DNA of 64,000 nt, taken from NCBI GenBank assembly GCA_004431415.1, contig QPMI01000709.1:271254-335253 (forward strand), read 5' to 3'. Each line of letters starts with the position of its first letter. The stretch's first letter is position 1. This document shows positions 1 to 9,467 of the stretch, in pieces. The notes under the pieces are model-generated. The model did no database searches and had not been told where the DNA came from. It saw nothing but the letters and a program-made list of their open reading frames with translations. The stretch comes from Cyanophora paradoxa. Taxonomy: Eukaryota > Glaucocystophyceae > Cyanophorales > Cyanophoraceae. The position numbers and the translations under genes were made by a program.

Positions 1-830
1 CCCGCGCCCGAATCGGAGCACTGGGAAACAACCTGTATTACATAGGGATTTAGAATATATAAGATGAGCTAGGGGTGCAGGGTTCTAGGGGGATGGTCAG
101 AGCGAGCCGAGGGCACCATGTGCCATCCACTGTAGTTTCATTCGAACTGGATATCTTTGGATGGGAATTAGTTATATTAGATCCAAATGTATCATGAGAA
201 CGACAATGAAAAGGGCGGATAGAATATATGCAACGGTCGGGACTCACAATTAAGCCTAACCTGTAAGTCGCCACAAAAACGTTCGTTGAGCTCACAAACC
301 TGACAACGGCACATCACACACATCTGACATCATGAAAACTGACCTCGACGGGTGACTCCACTACCACTCAAAAACAGCATTTATATTGCATATAAAGGCT
401 TTTAAAAGCCTCGTACATATCTGATTCATTGGGCAAAGTTTGTTGAAACGAGATTTCGGAAACAATTGCTGCTATGCCCTAACGTTAACATGACCCAACA
501 TGCACTGCGGGGGCCTGGAGGGTGCGGGCCTTCGCGCTCCGCATTGTTGGCGACGAGAGGCCCCCACGGGCAAGATTGCTAGAGGAGAAGGCGCTGCGCA
601 TCTCGCTCGAGGGGTACCGAGGCGTCTGGGAGACGGCGGCCCGAGGCAGGCGAGAGGGGCTCTTCGGAGGCTGGTGCGGGCCTGGAGGGTGCAGGTACGG
701 GAGGCCTGGAGCCTGGCACTCTCCCCCACAATCCTTTTACTTCTTGTGTAACACGTTCACACGGGTAGCGGCGGGTAGGGGGAGAGGGGCGGAGGGGGAG
801 GGGGGGAGAGGGGGAAGAGACAACAAACCG
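1..830. other. No gene recognised (left edge)
   Basis: The first ~480 bases are of mixed composition and hold only short open frames that match nothing I recognise. From about 500 the sequence becomes very GC-rich and leads into the satellite array. Purine-rich runs of G and GA occupy roughly 775-825. No splice-consistent exon chain could be built here. Confidence 0.4.
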
Positions 831-831
831 C

Positions 832-3300
832 CAGCGCCGCCGCGACGCCGCGCAGCTGCGCCGCAGGGAGCGCGTGAGCGCCGCCCCGCCCCGTACCCGC
901 CCGCCGGCCCCGCGCCGGGGCCCTCCCCAGGGAGGGCCGGCGAGGCCCCGCCCCTAGGGCCGGCCCCGCCGCCCGCCCGGCGCGCGGCGCACCTGCTGCG
1001 GGCCCCCGATCGCCGCAGGCCGCCGCCACCAGCGCCGCCGCGCCGCCCCGTACCTGCCGCACGGCCAGCGCGTGAGCGCCGCCCCGCCCCGTACCCGCCC
1101 ACCGGCCCGCGCCGGGGCCCTCCCCAGGGAGGGCCGGCGAGGCCCCGCCCCCTAGGGCCGGCCCCGCCGCCCGCCCGGCGCGCGGCGCACCTGCTGCGGG
1201 CCCCCGATCGCCGTAGGCCGCCGCCACCAGCGCCGCCGCGACGCCGCGCAGCTGCGCCGCAGGGAGCGCGTGAGCGCCGCCCCGCTCCCTACCCGCCCGC
1301 CGGCCCCGCGCCGGGGCCCTCCCCAGGGAGGGCCGGCGAGGCCCCGCCCCTAGGGCCGGCCCGCCGCCCGCCCGGCGCGCGGTGCACCTGCTGCGGGCCC
1401 CCCGATCGCCGCAGGCCGCCGCCGCCAGCGCCGCCGCGACGCCGCGCAGCTGCGCCGCAGGGAGCGCGTGAGCACCGCCCCGCCCCGTACCCGCCGCCGG
1501 CCCCGTGCCGGGGCCCGCCCTCCTCAGGGAGGGCCGGCGAGGCCCCGCCCCCTAGGGCTGGCCCCGCCGCCCACCCGGCGCGCGGCGCACCTGCTGCGGG
1601 CCCCCCAATCGCCGCAGGCCGCCGCCGCCAGCACCGCCGCGACGCCGCGCAGCTGCGCCGCAGGGAGCGCGTGAGCGCCGCCCCGCCCCGTACCCGCCCG
1701 CCAGCCCCGCGCCGGGGCCCTCCCCAGGGAGGGCCGGCGAGGCCCCGCCCCTAGGGCCGGCCCGCCGCCCGCCCGGCGCGCGGCGCACCTGCTGCGGGCC
1801 CCCGATCGCCGCCGGCCGCCGCCGCCAGCGCCGCCGCGCCGCCCCGCATCTGCCGCGCGGGCAGCGCGTGAGCGCCGCCCCGCCCGGGCCCGCCCGCCGG
1901 CCCCGCGCCGGGGCCCTCCCCAGGAAGGGCCGGCGAGGCCCCGCCCCCTAGGGCCGGCCCCGCCGCCCGCCCGGCGCGCGGCGCACCTGCTGCGGGCCCC
2001 CGATCGCCGCAGGCCGCCGCCGCCAGCGCCGCCGCGCCGCCGCGCAGCTGCGCCGCAGGGAGCGCGTGAGCGCCGCCCCGCCCCGTACCCGCCCGCCGGC
2101 CCCGCGCCGGGGCCCTCCCCAGGGAGGGCCGGCGAGGCCCCGCCCCCTAGGGCCGGCCCCGCCGCCCGCCCGGCGCGCGGCGCACCTGCTGCAGGCCCCG
2201 TGATCGCCGCCGGCCGCCGCCGCCAGCACCGCCGCGACGCCGCGCAGCTGCGCCGCAGGGAGCGCGTGAGCGCCGCCCCGCCCCGTACCCGCCCGCCGGC
2301 CCGCGCCGGGGCCCTCCCCAGGGAGGGCCGGCGAGGCCCCGCCCCCTAGGGCCGGCCCCGCCGCCCGCCCGGCGCGCGGCGCACCTGCTGCAGGCCCCGG
2401 GATCGCCGCAGGCCGCCGCCGCCAGCGCCGCCGCGCCGCCCCGCACCTGCCGCGCGGGCAGCGCGTGAGCGCCGCCCCGCCCCGGGCCCGCCCGCCGGCC
2501 CCGCGCCGGGGCCCTCCCCAGGAAGGGCCGGCGAGGCCCCGCCCCCTAGGGCCGGCCCCGCCGCCCGCCCGGCGCGCGGCGCACCTGCTGCGGGCCCCGG
2601 GATCGCCGCAGGCCGCCGCCGCCAGCGCCGCCGCGCCGCCGCGCAGCTGCGCCGCAGGGAGCGCGTGAGCGCCGCCCCGCCCCGGGCCCGCCCGCCGGCC
2701 CCGCGCCGGGGCCCTCCCCAGGAAGGGCCGGCGAGGCCCCGCCCCTAGGGCTGGCCCCGCCGCCCGCCCGGCGCGCGGCGCACCTGCTGCAGGCCCCGTG
2801 ATCGCCGCCGGCCGCCGCCGCCAGCACCGCCGCGACGCCGCGCAGCTGCGCCGCAGGGAGCGCGTGAGCGCCGCCCCGCCCCGTACCCGCCCGCCGGCCC
2901 CGCGCCGGGGCCCTCCCCAGGGAGGGCCGGCGAGGCCCCGCCCCTAGGGCCGGCCCCGCCGCCCGCCCGGCGCGCGGCGCACCTGCTGCAGGCCCCGGGA
3001 TCGCCGCAGGCCGCCGCCGCCAGCGCCGCCGCGCCGCCCCGCACCTGCCGCGCGGGCAGCGCGTGAGCGCCGCCCCGCCCGGGCCCGCCCGCCGGCCCCG
3101 CGCCGGGGCCCTCCCCAGGGAGGGCCGGCGAGGCCCCGCCCCCTAGGGCTGGCCCCGCCGCCCGCCCGGCGCGCGGCGCACCTGCTGCGGGCCCCCCGAT
3201 CGCCGCCGGCCGCCGCCGCCAGCACCGCCGCGACGCCGCGCAGCTAAGCCGCAGGGAGCGCGTGAGCGCCGCCCCGCCTCGTACCCGCCCGCTGGCCCCG
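832..3300. repeat. GC-rich ~199-bp satellite, 13 tandem copies
   Basis: The marker GCGTGAG recurs at 872, 1070, 1268, 1466, 1669, 1866, 2064, 2264, 2463, 2663, 2862, 3061 and 3260, which gives 13 units with a period of 197-203 bp. Each unit holds an inverted segment (GGGCCCTCCCC followed by GGAGGGCCGGCGAGGCCCC), a CTAGGGCCGGCCC block and a CACCTGCTGC block. Two subtypes differ just before the marker: one has CAGCTGCGCCGCAGGGAG, the other CACCTGCCGCGCGGGCAG. Long open frames run through the array on both strands, but this follows from the lack of TAA and TGA in such GC-rich DNA. I treat the array as non-coding. Confidence 0.9.
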
Positions 3301-6057
3301 GCACCTGCTGGTTGCGCGGCGGCGCGTGTCGGAAACCCAGGCCATGCTGCACGGTCAGCGGGGCGCGGTTTAGAGCGGGCGGGGCGGGAAGGCGGGGCTC
3401 TCACGAGCTGCGCTGGCTTGAGTTACGATCGGGCACGCCCGCTGCGATCGGCTGGACGGCGGTGCAGCGCGCGGCAGCGGCTGGGGCTGCACGGGGCGGT
3501 CAGCGGGGCGCGGCGCAGAAGAGGGCTCGGGCGACGATGGACGTGAATTCGCAGAGTGCGCAGAGCATAGATGAGGTGCGCGGTTGGGCGCGCGTCGTGC
3601 GGCGCTGGCTGCAGCGGGGCGAGTGGAGTCGCGATTGTCAGCGAAGGAGGCGACGGCGCGCGGGGCGCGGGGAGTGCGCGCGGGGGAGGACGAAGCGTAC
3701 CACGGTGAGAATGCACTACGTAGAGCCCGCCTGCGAGAAGGCGAGGCTGTACGCGAGCGGGCCGGGGCGCGGGCCGGAACGCTGGCGCTCGCGGGGCGCC
3801 GCTTCTGAGCAGAGGACGGGCCGCGGGGGCTTTCCAGGATTTCGAACGTGCGGGAAAGGCTGTAGAGAGGCCGGAGAGCGCGTGCGAACGCGCGGGATGC
3901 TCTGCGAGCCGGGCCGCCCGGCCGCTGGCGGCCGGATTCCCGGAAATCCCCTGCCGAAATTCCCGGAAATTCCGGAAATCCCATAGCTAGCTGCCGAAAT
4001 TCCCGCCGGACCTAGGTCGACCTGCTAGGTTGGCGCCCGGCGATCTGATTTTACTATTTTACTGCTTGTGTTAAGTAATGTAGTATTTTTGAAATCCTTT
4101 TATGTTCTTTTTCAGACAAATATTAGCGCTGCTGCGCATGATGGCATGGTGATGCTATGATGTTTCCTTGAGTTTTTAGTACTGCAGTCCGAGTCAAAAA
4201 CGGGCCATATTTGGCACTGACGTATACCTCGAGTCTCGATGTTCTGCGTGGCGCGTTTTGAGCCTCTTCCTGATCAGCCCGCCCGGCCGCGGCCCGCTCG
4301 CCGAGTCCGACGGTCGCGCGCGCGCTGGCCGCGGGCCGGCCCGGCGGGCCGATCGATATCGATATCGCCGAGTCGCAAGCGTACGGTATACGCGTACGCG
4401 TGCCGTACCGTAGTACGCCCGTCCAAAATTGCTGCAAAATGCCGCACTGCGGCAGTGCACCCGCATGCATGAGCGCGCGCTAGCATGAACTTTACAAGCC
4501 TGAAGTTTAGTAATGTTGCGCACGGCGCGCATGCCATGATCATCGGATGCGCATAGCATTGCACTGCGGCACATACGTACGGTATACGTTCTATACTATA
4601 GTAATCGTACTCGCGATCGGTATACCGTAGTACGTATACGTATGCGCATTGCGCCGCGGCGTTAGAATTCGGCCGCGGGCTACAATAGACCTGAGACAAC
4701 CGTTGCAATTGAACAGCCTGCAGAGCAGATCAAGATTCTAGAGGCGCCGGCATGCGCAGCAGCTGTAGCAGCGCGCCGCGGCGCGCGCACATGCCATGAT
4801 CATGATTGCCGACGGCGGCCGCGGCTCGCGATCGGCGCGACCCGTTTGAACGGCTGCAGCCGCGGCCACAGCATCTGTGACTTCCAATTCAACCCGCCGG
4901 GCCGGCCCAGCCGCTGAGCCCAGGTCATCGGCGCGGCGCTTTCAATTGCATGTTTCCTCTTTCTGCGGTCCGACGGTCGCGATCGCAGTCTCTGAGTTAC
5001 CCAGCCTGGCAGCTGCAGCTGCAGGCCCAGTCAACGTCGGCGTGCGGCGGTGTGCGCGCTCTGAGGCTCTGAGCTCCTGAACAACAGCCGCTGAGCAGCG
5101 GTACGTGCACGTGGATGTATATGGCCCATGGGCGCGCCCGTGCAAATGCATATGCACGTGGCCAGCAGCAGCCGCGGCATCTCTGTGCGCTCACTGTCAT
5201 GATCGTGATCAGCTGCGTGCGCAGCCGCGGCCGCTGAACGAGCCGGGCCGGGAAGGCGATCGCCGTCCGGGATCCGCGGCCGTCAACGTTAACGTTCAAC
5301 GGTTCCCCAAGTCCCGGCGCGGGCCCGGGGCGGCCGGGGGGGCGCGGCGCTGCACATCCTTCAATTTGCAATCAATAGTTAAAGCAATTTGGACGTGAAG
5401 CGATCATCGGATACAAGCGCCCGGATTCGGAGTCGCCGTCCGTTATATTTTGATCAGGTGCGAATGCGCTGGTTTTGCAATTGGATCTCTAGATCTAGAT
5501 GTGCTTAAGGTGCCTAGCTATAGGCTAGGTGCCATGGCCAGGCTGCAGCCTGCAGTTGGCAGCTGGCAGCTGCAACTGGATCGGTGCACACCTGTGCGCT
5601 CACCGGCTAGCGCCTCTAGATCAACTGCTGCTTGCAGCTATCGGTGCACACCTGTGCGCTCACCGGCTAGCGCCTCTAGACAATAGCGCTAGCTATAGCT
5701 TTCGAATTCGCCGCGCCGTGCACTGCAGCACGTGCACGCTTAGAAATACATGCTCACTCCGCGAGCTTTAATTTTGCAATTGCAGACGCAGCGATATCAT
5801 GGCCACGGCGCATGCCCGTGCTCATGCGCTCGGCTCCGGCGCGTCGACGTCTCCCATATGCATGGCCACCTCGGCCGCCGACCGCACGCTCTCGAAAGAG
5901 TACGCCGATTTCACTGATCATGATCAAGGTATCGATCAAGGTGCACATGTGCATCCATCGTCCCAGGTGCGCTTATAATCAGCTTCGAAGATATAACTGC
6001 TTGCGATATTAATATTCTAGCTATAGATCTGATTAATATTCCAATGCCACATGCACA
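3301..6057. other. Palindrome-rich intergenic DNA, no supportable gene
   Basis: This stretch is dense in short self-complementary words such as TGATCATGATCA, CGATATCGATATCG, GCATGCGC, CTGCAGCTGCAG and GGCCATGCATATGGCC-like sites. Several ATG-starting frames exist, but none resembles a known protein and none is supported by splice-consistent neighbours. Similar composition recurs in the other non-coding host stretches (35607-36788, 59500-59800), so it looks like a property of this genome's spacer DNA. Confidence 0.5.
5581..5680. repeat. Two-copy 60-bp tandem repeat
   Basis: Bases 5581-5620 are repeated exactly at 5641-5680, giving a 60-bp period. The shared 40 bp begin TCGGTGCACACCTGTGCGCT. 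The unit lies in non-coding palindrome-rich DNA and has no evident function. Confidence 0.9.
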
Positions 6058-7314
6058 TTGGCATCTTTAATTTTAATCACGCGGCCATCAATTTCGCGCG
6101 GGCCTGCGCTGATCATGATCGCAATGTTTAATCGTGATCATCGGATGGTGATCATGACGCGAGCCGCGCGGGCGCGCGCGCATGCGCAGGATTCGCTGGG
6201 AGAGGTGACGGGCCGCATCGGCGCCCTCCAGATCCCGTCCTCGGAGGGCGAGGCCTCGGGGGCGGCCCGCTCCACGCCCGACGGCTCGCCCCACTCGAGC
6301 TCGGCCGCCGTTGATCGCGAGGCGGAAGGGGGGGTCGGAGGCTCGCGCTCGGGCTCGATTTCGGGCCCCGCGAGGCGATACTCGAACTCGAGCTCGAGCT
6401 CGAACGCGCCGCGGCCGCATGCGCGGCAGAGCCATGCCGAGGCGCATGCGTCTGGCCATGCATATGGCCATGGCCAGCAGCGCTCGATCGCGAGCTACAC
6501 CTACGGTCAGCGGCAAGAGCAGCACGAGCGAGCGTACAGTGAGCGGCGGCGGCCGCACTCGTTCGCCCAGTCTCCGTCGACCTCGGCTCGAGCTCGCAAT
6601 ATTAATCCACCCGGCGCCGGCGCCGGCGGATCCGGAGGCCCAGGGCGCGTGCAGGGCGCGGCCGCGGGTCCCTCGCAGCTGCAAGGTCACGGCCACGTGC
6701 ATGGCCAGTACTTGCAGCTCCGTGGGCACCCGTACCCCCATCTGCAGCTGCTCCCCGCGGCCGGGGCGGCCGTGGACGTGGACGGGACCGCGGCCGGCCT
6801 CCCCGTGGCCAGCGTCAACATCGTTGAGATTTCTCCGGGCGTCTACGGCTACGGTTACGGCCCCGCCCTGCAGCTGCAGGCCGCACCCGGTCAGAATTTG
6901 AATTTCCAGTCGTGCGTCTCATTTATTCCATTATGATATCGATTATACGATGATGACGATATCCATCGAATTTCCTCTCGTACATGCTAAAATGCCCTCG
7001 CATATATCAGTAAACATATTTGAACGTAATTAATGATTCATGATCAACGATTTTGCATGCGCAGGGATTATCTTCTGGCCTCGCAATTGCAGCCTTACGC
7101 CGTGGCGGGCCCTTCCGACGCGCAGGTCCGGATCCGACTCTCCCGGTCACAATCGGGGTCTATAGCTATAAATTAATGAATATTAACTAGTACTAGTAAT
7201 GTTCGAATTCAAAATCGTCCCCGGCCAGAACTGACTGGAGGGCATGTTAATGCGCAGGGGCCCGCCGGCGCCGCCCTGCAGCTGGTTATGGGACAGCAGT
7301 ACCCCGTGGAAATG
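6058..7314 (+). CDS. Host gene interrupted by the element, 5' part (exons 1-3)
   Basis: This is the upstream half of a low-complexity host protein rich in Ser, Gly, His, Gln and Ala. No domain was recognised. Splice-consistent exons can be chained: exon 1 ends at 6911 (donor GTGCGT); intron 6912-7064 (phase 2); exon 2 is 7065-7125 (donor GTCCGG); intron 7126-7257 (phase 0, acceptor GCGCAG); exon 3 runs from 7258 into the element at 7314. The last codons before the junction read PVEM in the same frame in which the DNA after the element reads EMMSPGS. The start is unresolved: ATGs occur at 6058, 6116, 6124 and 6153, and an acceptor-like GCGCAG ends at 6189, so the first coding exon could begin there. 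Gene expression from this allele should be destroyed unless the element is excised. Confidence 0.65.
7309..7314. repeat. Target site duplication, left copy (GAAATG)
   Basis: GAAATG lies directly outside the left TIR and is repeated exactly at 34148-34153 directly outside the right TIR. A 6-bp duplication is the footprint known for Polinton/Maverick elements that use retroviral-type integrases. Removing the element and one copy restores an uninterrupted host reading frame. Confidence 0.95.
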
Positions 7315-7409
7315 ACACATATTGAAAAACGAATTTAAATCCCTCGTTCATCTCGATCGCTTCGCGATCTCGATTCACTCTGGATTTAAATTCGTTTTTC
7401 AATATGTGT
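7315..7409. other. Terminal hairpin of left TIR
   Basis: Bases 7315-7342 are the perfect reverse complement of 7382-7409 (28 bp). The 39-nt loop (7343-7381) contains GATCGC-TTC-GCGATC, a second small hairpin. A single strand could fold into a stem with an inner branch, comparable in outline to parvovirus terminal palindromes. The stem itself includes GAATTTAAATTC. The identical structure exists at the right end with the loop in the same orientation relative to the TIR. A role in end replication, priming or integrase recognition is inference. Confidence 0.85.
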
Positions 7410-7724
7410 TAATTTAATACTAAAATACATATTTTTCGATTAATTTCTTAAACTTTTTATGCAAACTTTGTATAAAATAATGCAAACTTTGTATTAAAAA
7501 TGAAAACGCGTTTACCAAAATGCATATTTTCGATTAAACTTCGATAGATTCAATTGATCTTATATCGATTGATTATGTACTTTGTTGTTTACATACAAAT
7601 CTGCGATAGATTAACATTAAACTGCTTAAAGATCGATATAATTGCGATTAAATTGCATAAATTCGCATAAACTCGATATATCTCTCATGTATTGAAGTAG
7701 ACCACCGCCCATTCTGTATCGAAA

Positions 7725-8000
7725 AACGCAAAAAGTGTCACAGAGTTGCATTGTGTCCAATTGAACAATCGATGAGATTGCTGATGTACATTTTTGCACC
7801 GAAAAAGTGTCACAGAGTTGCATTATCTCCCATTAAACAATCGATTAGATTGCGGGATTTTCTATTGGAATATATCGGAACTGCATTATGTCCAATTAAA
7901 CAATCGATGAGATTGCGGATTTATATTTTAGATCGAAAAAGTGTCACAGAGTTGCATGGTCTCCAATTGAACAATCGATTAGATTGCATATGTTCTATAA
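7725..8000. repeat. ~70-bp imperfect tandem repeats in left TIR
   Basis: Four imperfect units share GTGTCACAGAGTTGCAT followed by CCAATTGAACAATCGAT or CCCATTAAACAATCGAT and AGATTGC. One unit (around 7880) has lost the GTGTCACAGAG part. Mirror copies lie at about 33462-33737. Small open frames on both strands (65 and 87 aa) arise from these repeats and I do not consider them genes. Confidence 0.8.
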
Positions 8001-8024
8001 AACAGAATAATTGAATTCAAGTGT

Positions 8025-8560
8025 GACAGGTAGTATTCAAATGATATTCAGTAATAGATATATTTGTTTTTGAGAAAGTCAGTAAGAGGGGTAGAATGTC
8101 TGTGACAGGTGTGACAGGTGTGACAGGTGTGACAGGTGTTTTCAGAAGTCTGTCATTTTTGAAAAATTTAGAAAGTTTGAAAATAGGTGTCACACCTGTC
8201 ACACCTGTCACACTCAATTAAACTACCTGTCACACCTGGTCTCCTTACCATTTTCAGTAAGACAGAAAGGTATTCATGAAATCGACTATTGTTGGGTGGA
8301 TTTTGAAGGTGTCACACCTGTCACATAGACTGTTTTCAGTAAGACAACAATAAATTCTTGAATATCTCAGTAAGAAATAGAGTCTTTTGTTAATTGGGTG
8401 TGACGGGTGTGACAGGTGTGACAGGTGTTTTCAGAAGTCTGTAATTTGTGAGAATTTTAAAAAGTTTGAAAATAGGTGTCACACCTGTCACAGGCGTCAC
8501 AGTCAATTAAATAGGTGTCACACCCGATTATCTGACCATTTTCAGTAAGACCATCTGAAA
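8025..8560. repeat. TGTGAC / GTCACA inverted repeat arrays, left TIR
   Basis: Two modules (about 8099-8225 and 8395-8525) each consist of direct TGTGACAGG units, an AT-rich spacer with TTTTCAGAAGTCTG and AAGTTTGAAAATA, and then the inverted units CCTGTCACA. Each could form a long hairpin. Between and after them the word TTTTCAGTAAGA recurs (8251, 8333, 8539 region). The same composite occurs in the right TIR and once centrally at 24030-24200. The even spacing suggests iterons for a replication or transcription protein; this is inference. Confidence 0.8.
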
Positions 8561-8581
8561 TTCTGAATTTCTCAGTGTCAA

Positions 8582-8983
8582 CTAACTCGGAAATCGCAAT
8601 ACTCTATGTTTCTCCGATTTCTCCAACCCTGAAAACACACCTGTTATTCTCTCATCTATCTCATGAGATACTCTCGTGGTTTTTCTCTCTGCTTCTAATC
8701 CACAACTGAATATATCAATCGCCAGCATACCTTCATTTGAGTAACAATGAGCAGTGCAGTGGCTCTCATCCAGCAGAAGAACCATTGCAAAACCAGGAGG
8801 AGAAATACCACCATCGAAAATCTCGCAATGCTTGTGAACTACTCGAATACCTTGCTCTTGAATAATAGTTTGTAAGAACTGCATTAACCACCTGGTCGTT
8901 GTCTCCAAGTCTTCCACTCCTACTGCTAATTGGGTTCTGAATTTGTAATCCAGCATCACATGGAAGCCTCGATGAGTATTCAT
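8582..8983 (-). CDS. speH-like: S-adenosylmethionine decarboxylase, bacterial (SpeH/SpeD) type
   Basis: This 133-aa protein should decarboxylate S-adenosylmethionine, giving the aminopropyl donor for spermidine synthesis. It has the small single-domain bacterial/archaeal form, not the ~330-aa eukaryotic one. Family landmarks are present with correct spacing. The self-cleavage pair is Glu73-Ser74 (within LDESH), where Ser would become the pyruvoyl group. His79 follows at +5 and Cys94 at +20 (IDIFSCG), as in the Thermotoga enzyme (Ser63, His68, Cys83). SPPGFAMVLLL precedes the cleavage site, as in family members. The 3' ~95 bases, coding for the C-terminal tail after the core, lie inside the TIR. 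No other polyamine enzyme was seen in the element. The product could support polyamine-condensed virion DNA or alter host SAM pools; that is inference. Confidence 0.85.
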   Translation of the reverse strand: MNTHRGFHVMLDYKFRTQLAVGVEDLETTTRWLMQFLQTIIQEQGIRVVHKHCEIFDGGISPPGFAMVLLLDESHCTAHCYSNEGMLAIDIFSCGLEAERKTTRVSHEIDERITGVFSGLEKSEKHRVLRFPS

Positions 8984-9023
8984 TTATGAATAATTTAGAA
9001 AAATTAAAAACGCGATTGGTAGA

Positions 9024-9173
9024 ATGCGAACCATCTTAGCAAGAGTGCTACCTTATGAGTTGGTGGATATCATTCTGCTGCACTACCACAAGACCTGTCC
9101 AAACTGCTTTGACACATGCATAATCACAAAGGGAAAATGGGGAAAGATCCTCATTTCTCTCTCAAAGATCTAA
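9024..9173 (+). CDS. Small hypothetical protein, F-box-like start and Cys motif
   Basis: A 49-aa frame begins ARVLPYELVDIILLHYH after the initial Met-Arg-Thr-Ile-Leu. This resembles the first helix of F-box-like motifs. A CPNCFDTC cluster follows that could bind a metal. It is divergent from the AdoMet decarboxylase gene, and its stop overlaps the end of the convergent gene at 9170. The size makes this tentative. I know of no close family. Confidence 0.4.
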   Translation: MRTILARVLPYELVDIILLHYHKTCPNCFDTCIITKGKWGKILISLSKI

Positions 9174-9442
9174 TCAAAGTACAGTACCACTGGTTTATCA
9201 TCTATCACAATTCCTGATGTAGTCTTTTTTCTGTAAGCATGAGAGGATTTCTTGTTGCACTCTCTGCATCCACTTCCCCTTACATGATTAAATGGGTAGG
9301 TTTGGAGGATCTTGTTGCATTTAAGGCATCTAACAGAGACCTTCTCTTGTGCTTTCTTATACACTGTCTCACTATAATCGAATTTAGCATCACCATGAAC
9401 CATCATTGCAGATTCTATGAATTTCTTTGTTTTATCATCCAT
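9170..9442 (-). CDS. Small zinc-ribbon protein, DUF723-like
   Basis: The 90-aa protein carries the pattern FIESAMMVHGD..FDYSETVY followed by CLKCNK, FNHVRGSGC and CRECNK. That is the layout of the short repeat found in many large-virus and phage homing-type nucleases (F..A...HG..YDYS..Y, C..H, GC..C). Two Cys pairs would bind zinc. No GIY-YIG or HNH catalytic part is present, so it is a stand-alone binding module. It sits upstream of the AdoMet decarboxylase gene on the same strand and downstream of the fibre genes. Function unknown. Confidence 0.55.
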   Translation of the reverse strand: MDDKTKKFIESAMMVHGDAKFDYSETVYKKAQEKVSVRCLKCNKILQTYPFNHVRGSGCRECNKKSSHAYRKKTTSGIVIDDKPVVLYFD

Positions 9443-9467
9443 TCCTCTCTATATATACCTGAGATTT

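Larger units (their letters stand above)
7315..8677. repeat. Left terminal inverted repeat (TIR)
   Basis: The sequence inward from 7315 is the reverse complement of the sequence ending at 34147. The match extends to 8677, pairing with 32795. The two copies appear identical by eye except for two length differences. The left copy has four rather than three units of a 9-bp TGTGACAGG-type repeat near 8100-8140. It also has GGGG at 8088-8091 where the right copy has three (CCC at 33372-33374). From outside to inside the TIR contains a terminal hairpin, an AT-rich spacer, a set of ~70-bp repeats, TGTGAC/GTCACA arrays, and the 3' end of the AdoMet decarboxylase gene. Confidence 0.95.

Noticed and set aside
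522-1754. 410-aa plus-strand open frame and many overlapping frames on both strands
   Set aside because: They translate the GC-rich satellite; the peptide repeats with the 199-bp period and open frames exist on both strands because stops are rare at this composition.
7626-8014. Two overlapping small frames in the left TIR (65 and 87 aa), mirrored in the right TIR
   Set aside because: They lie antisense to each other over ~70-bp DNA repeats and have repeat-derived peptides; their conservation between TIRs follows from TIR identity.
8025-8560. Regular repeats considered as a CRISPR array
   Set aside because: Units are short, directly abutting and inverted, without unique spacers of constant length, and no cas genes are present in this eukaryotic setting.
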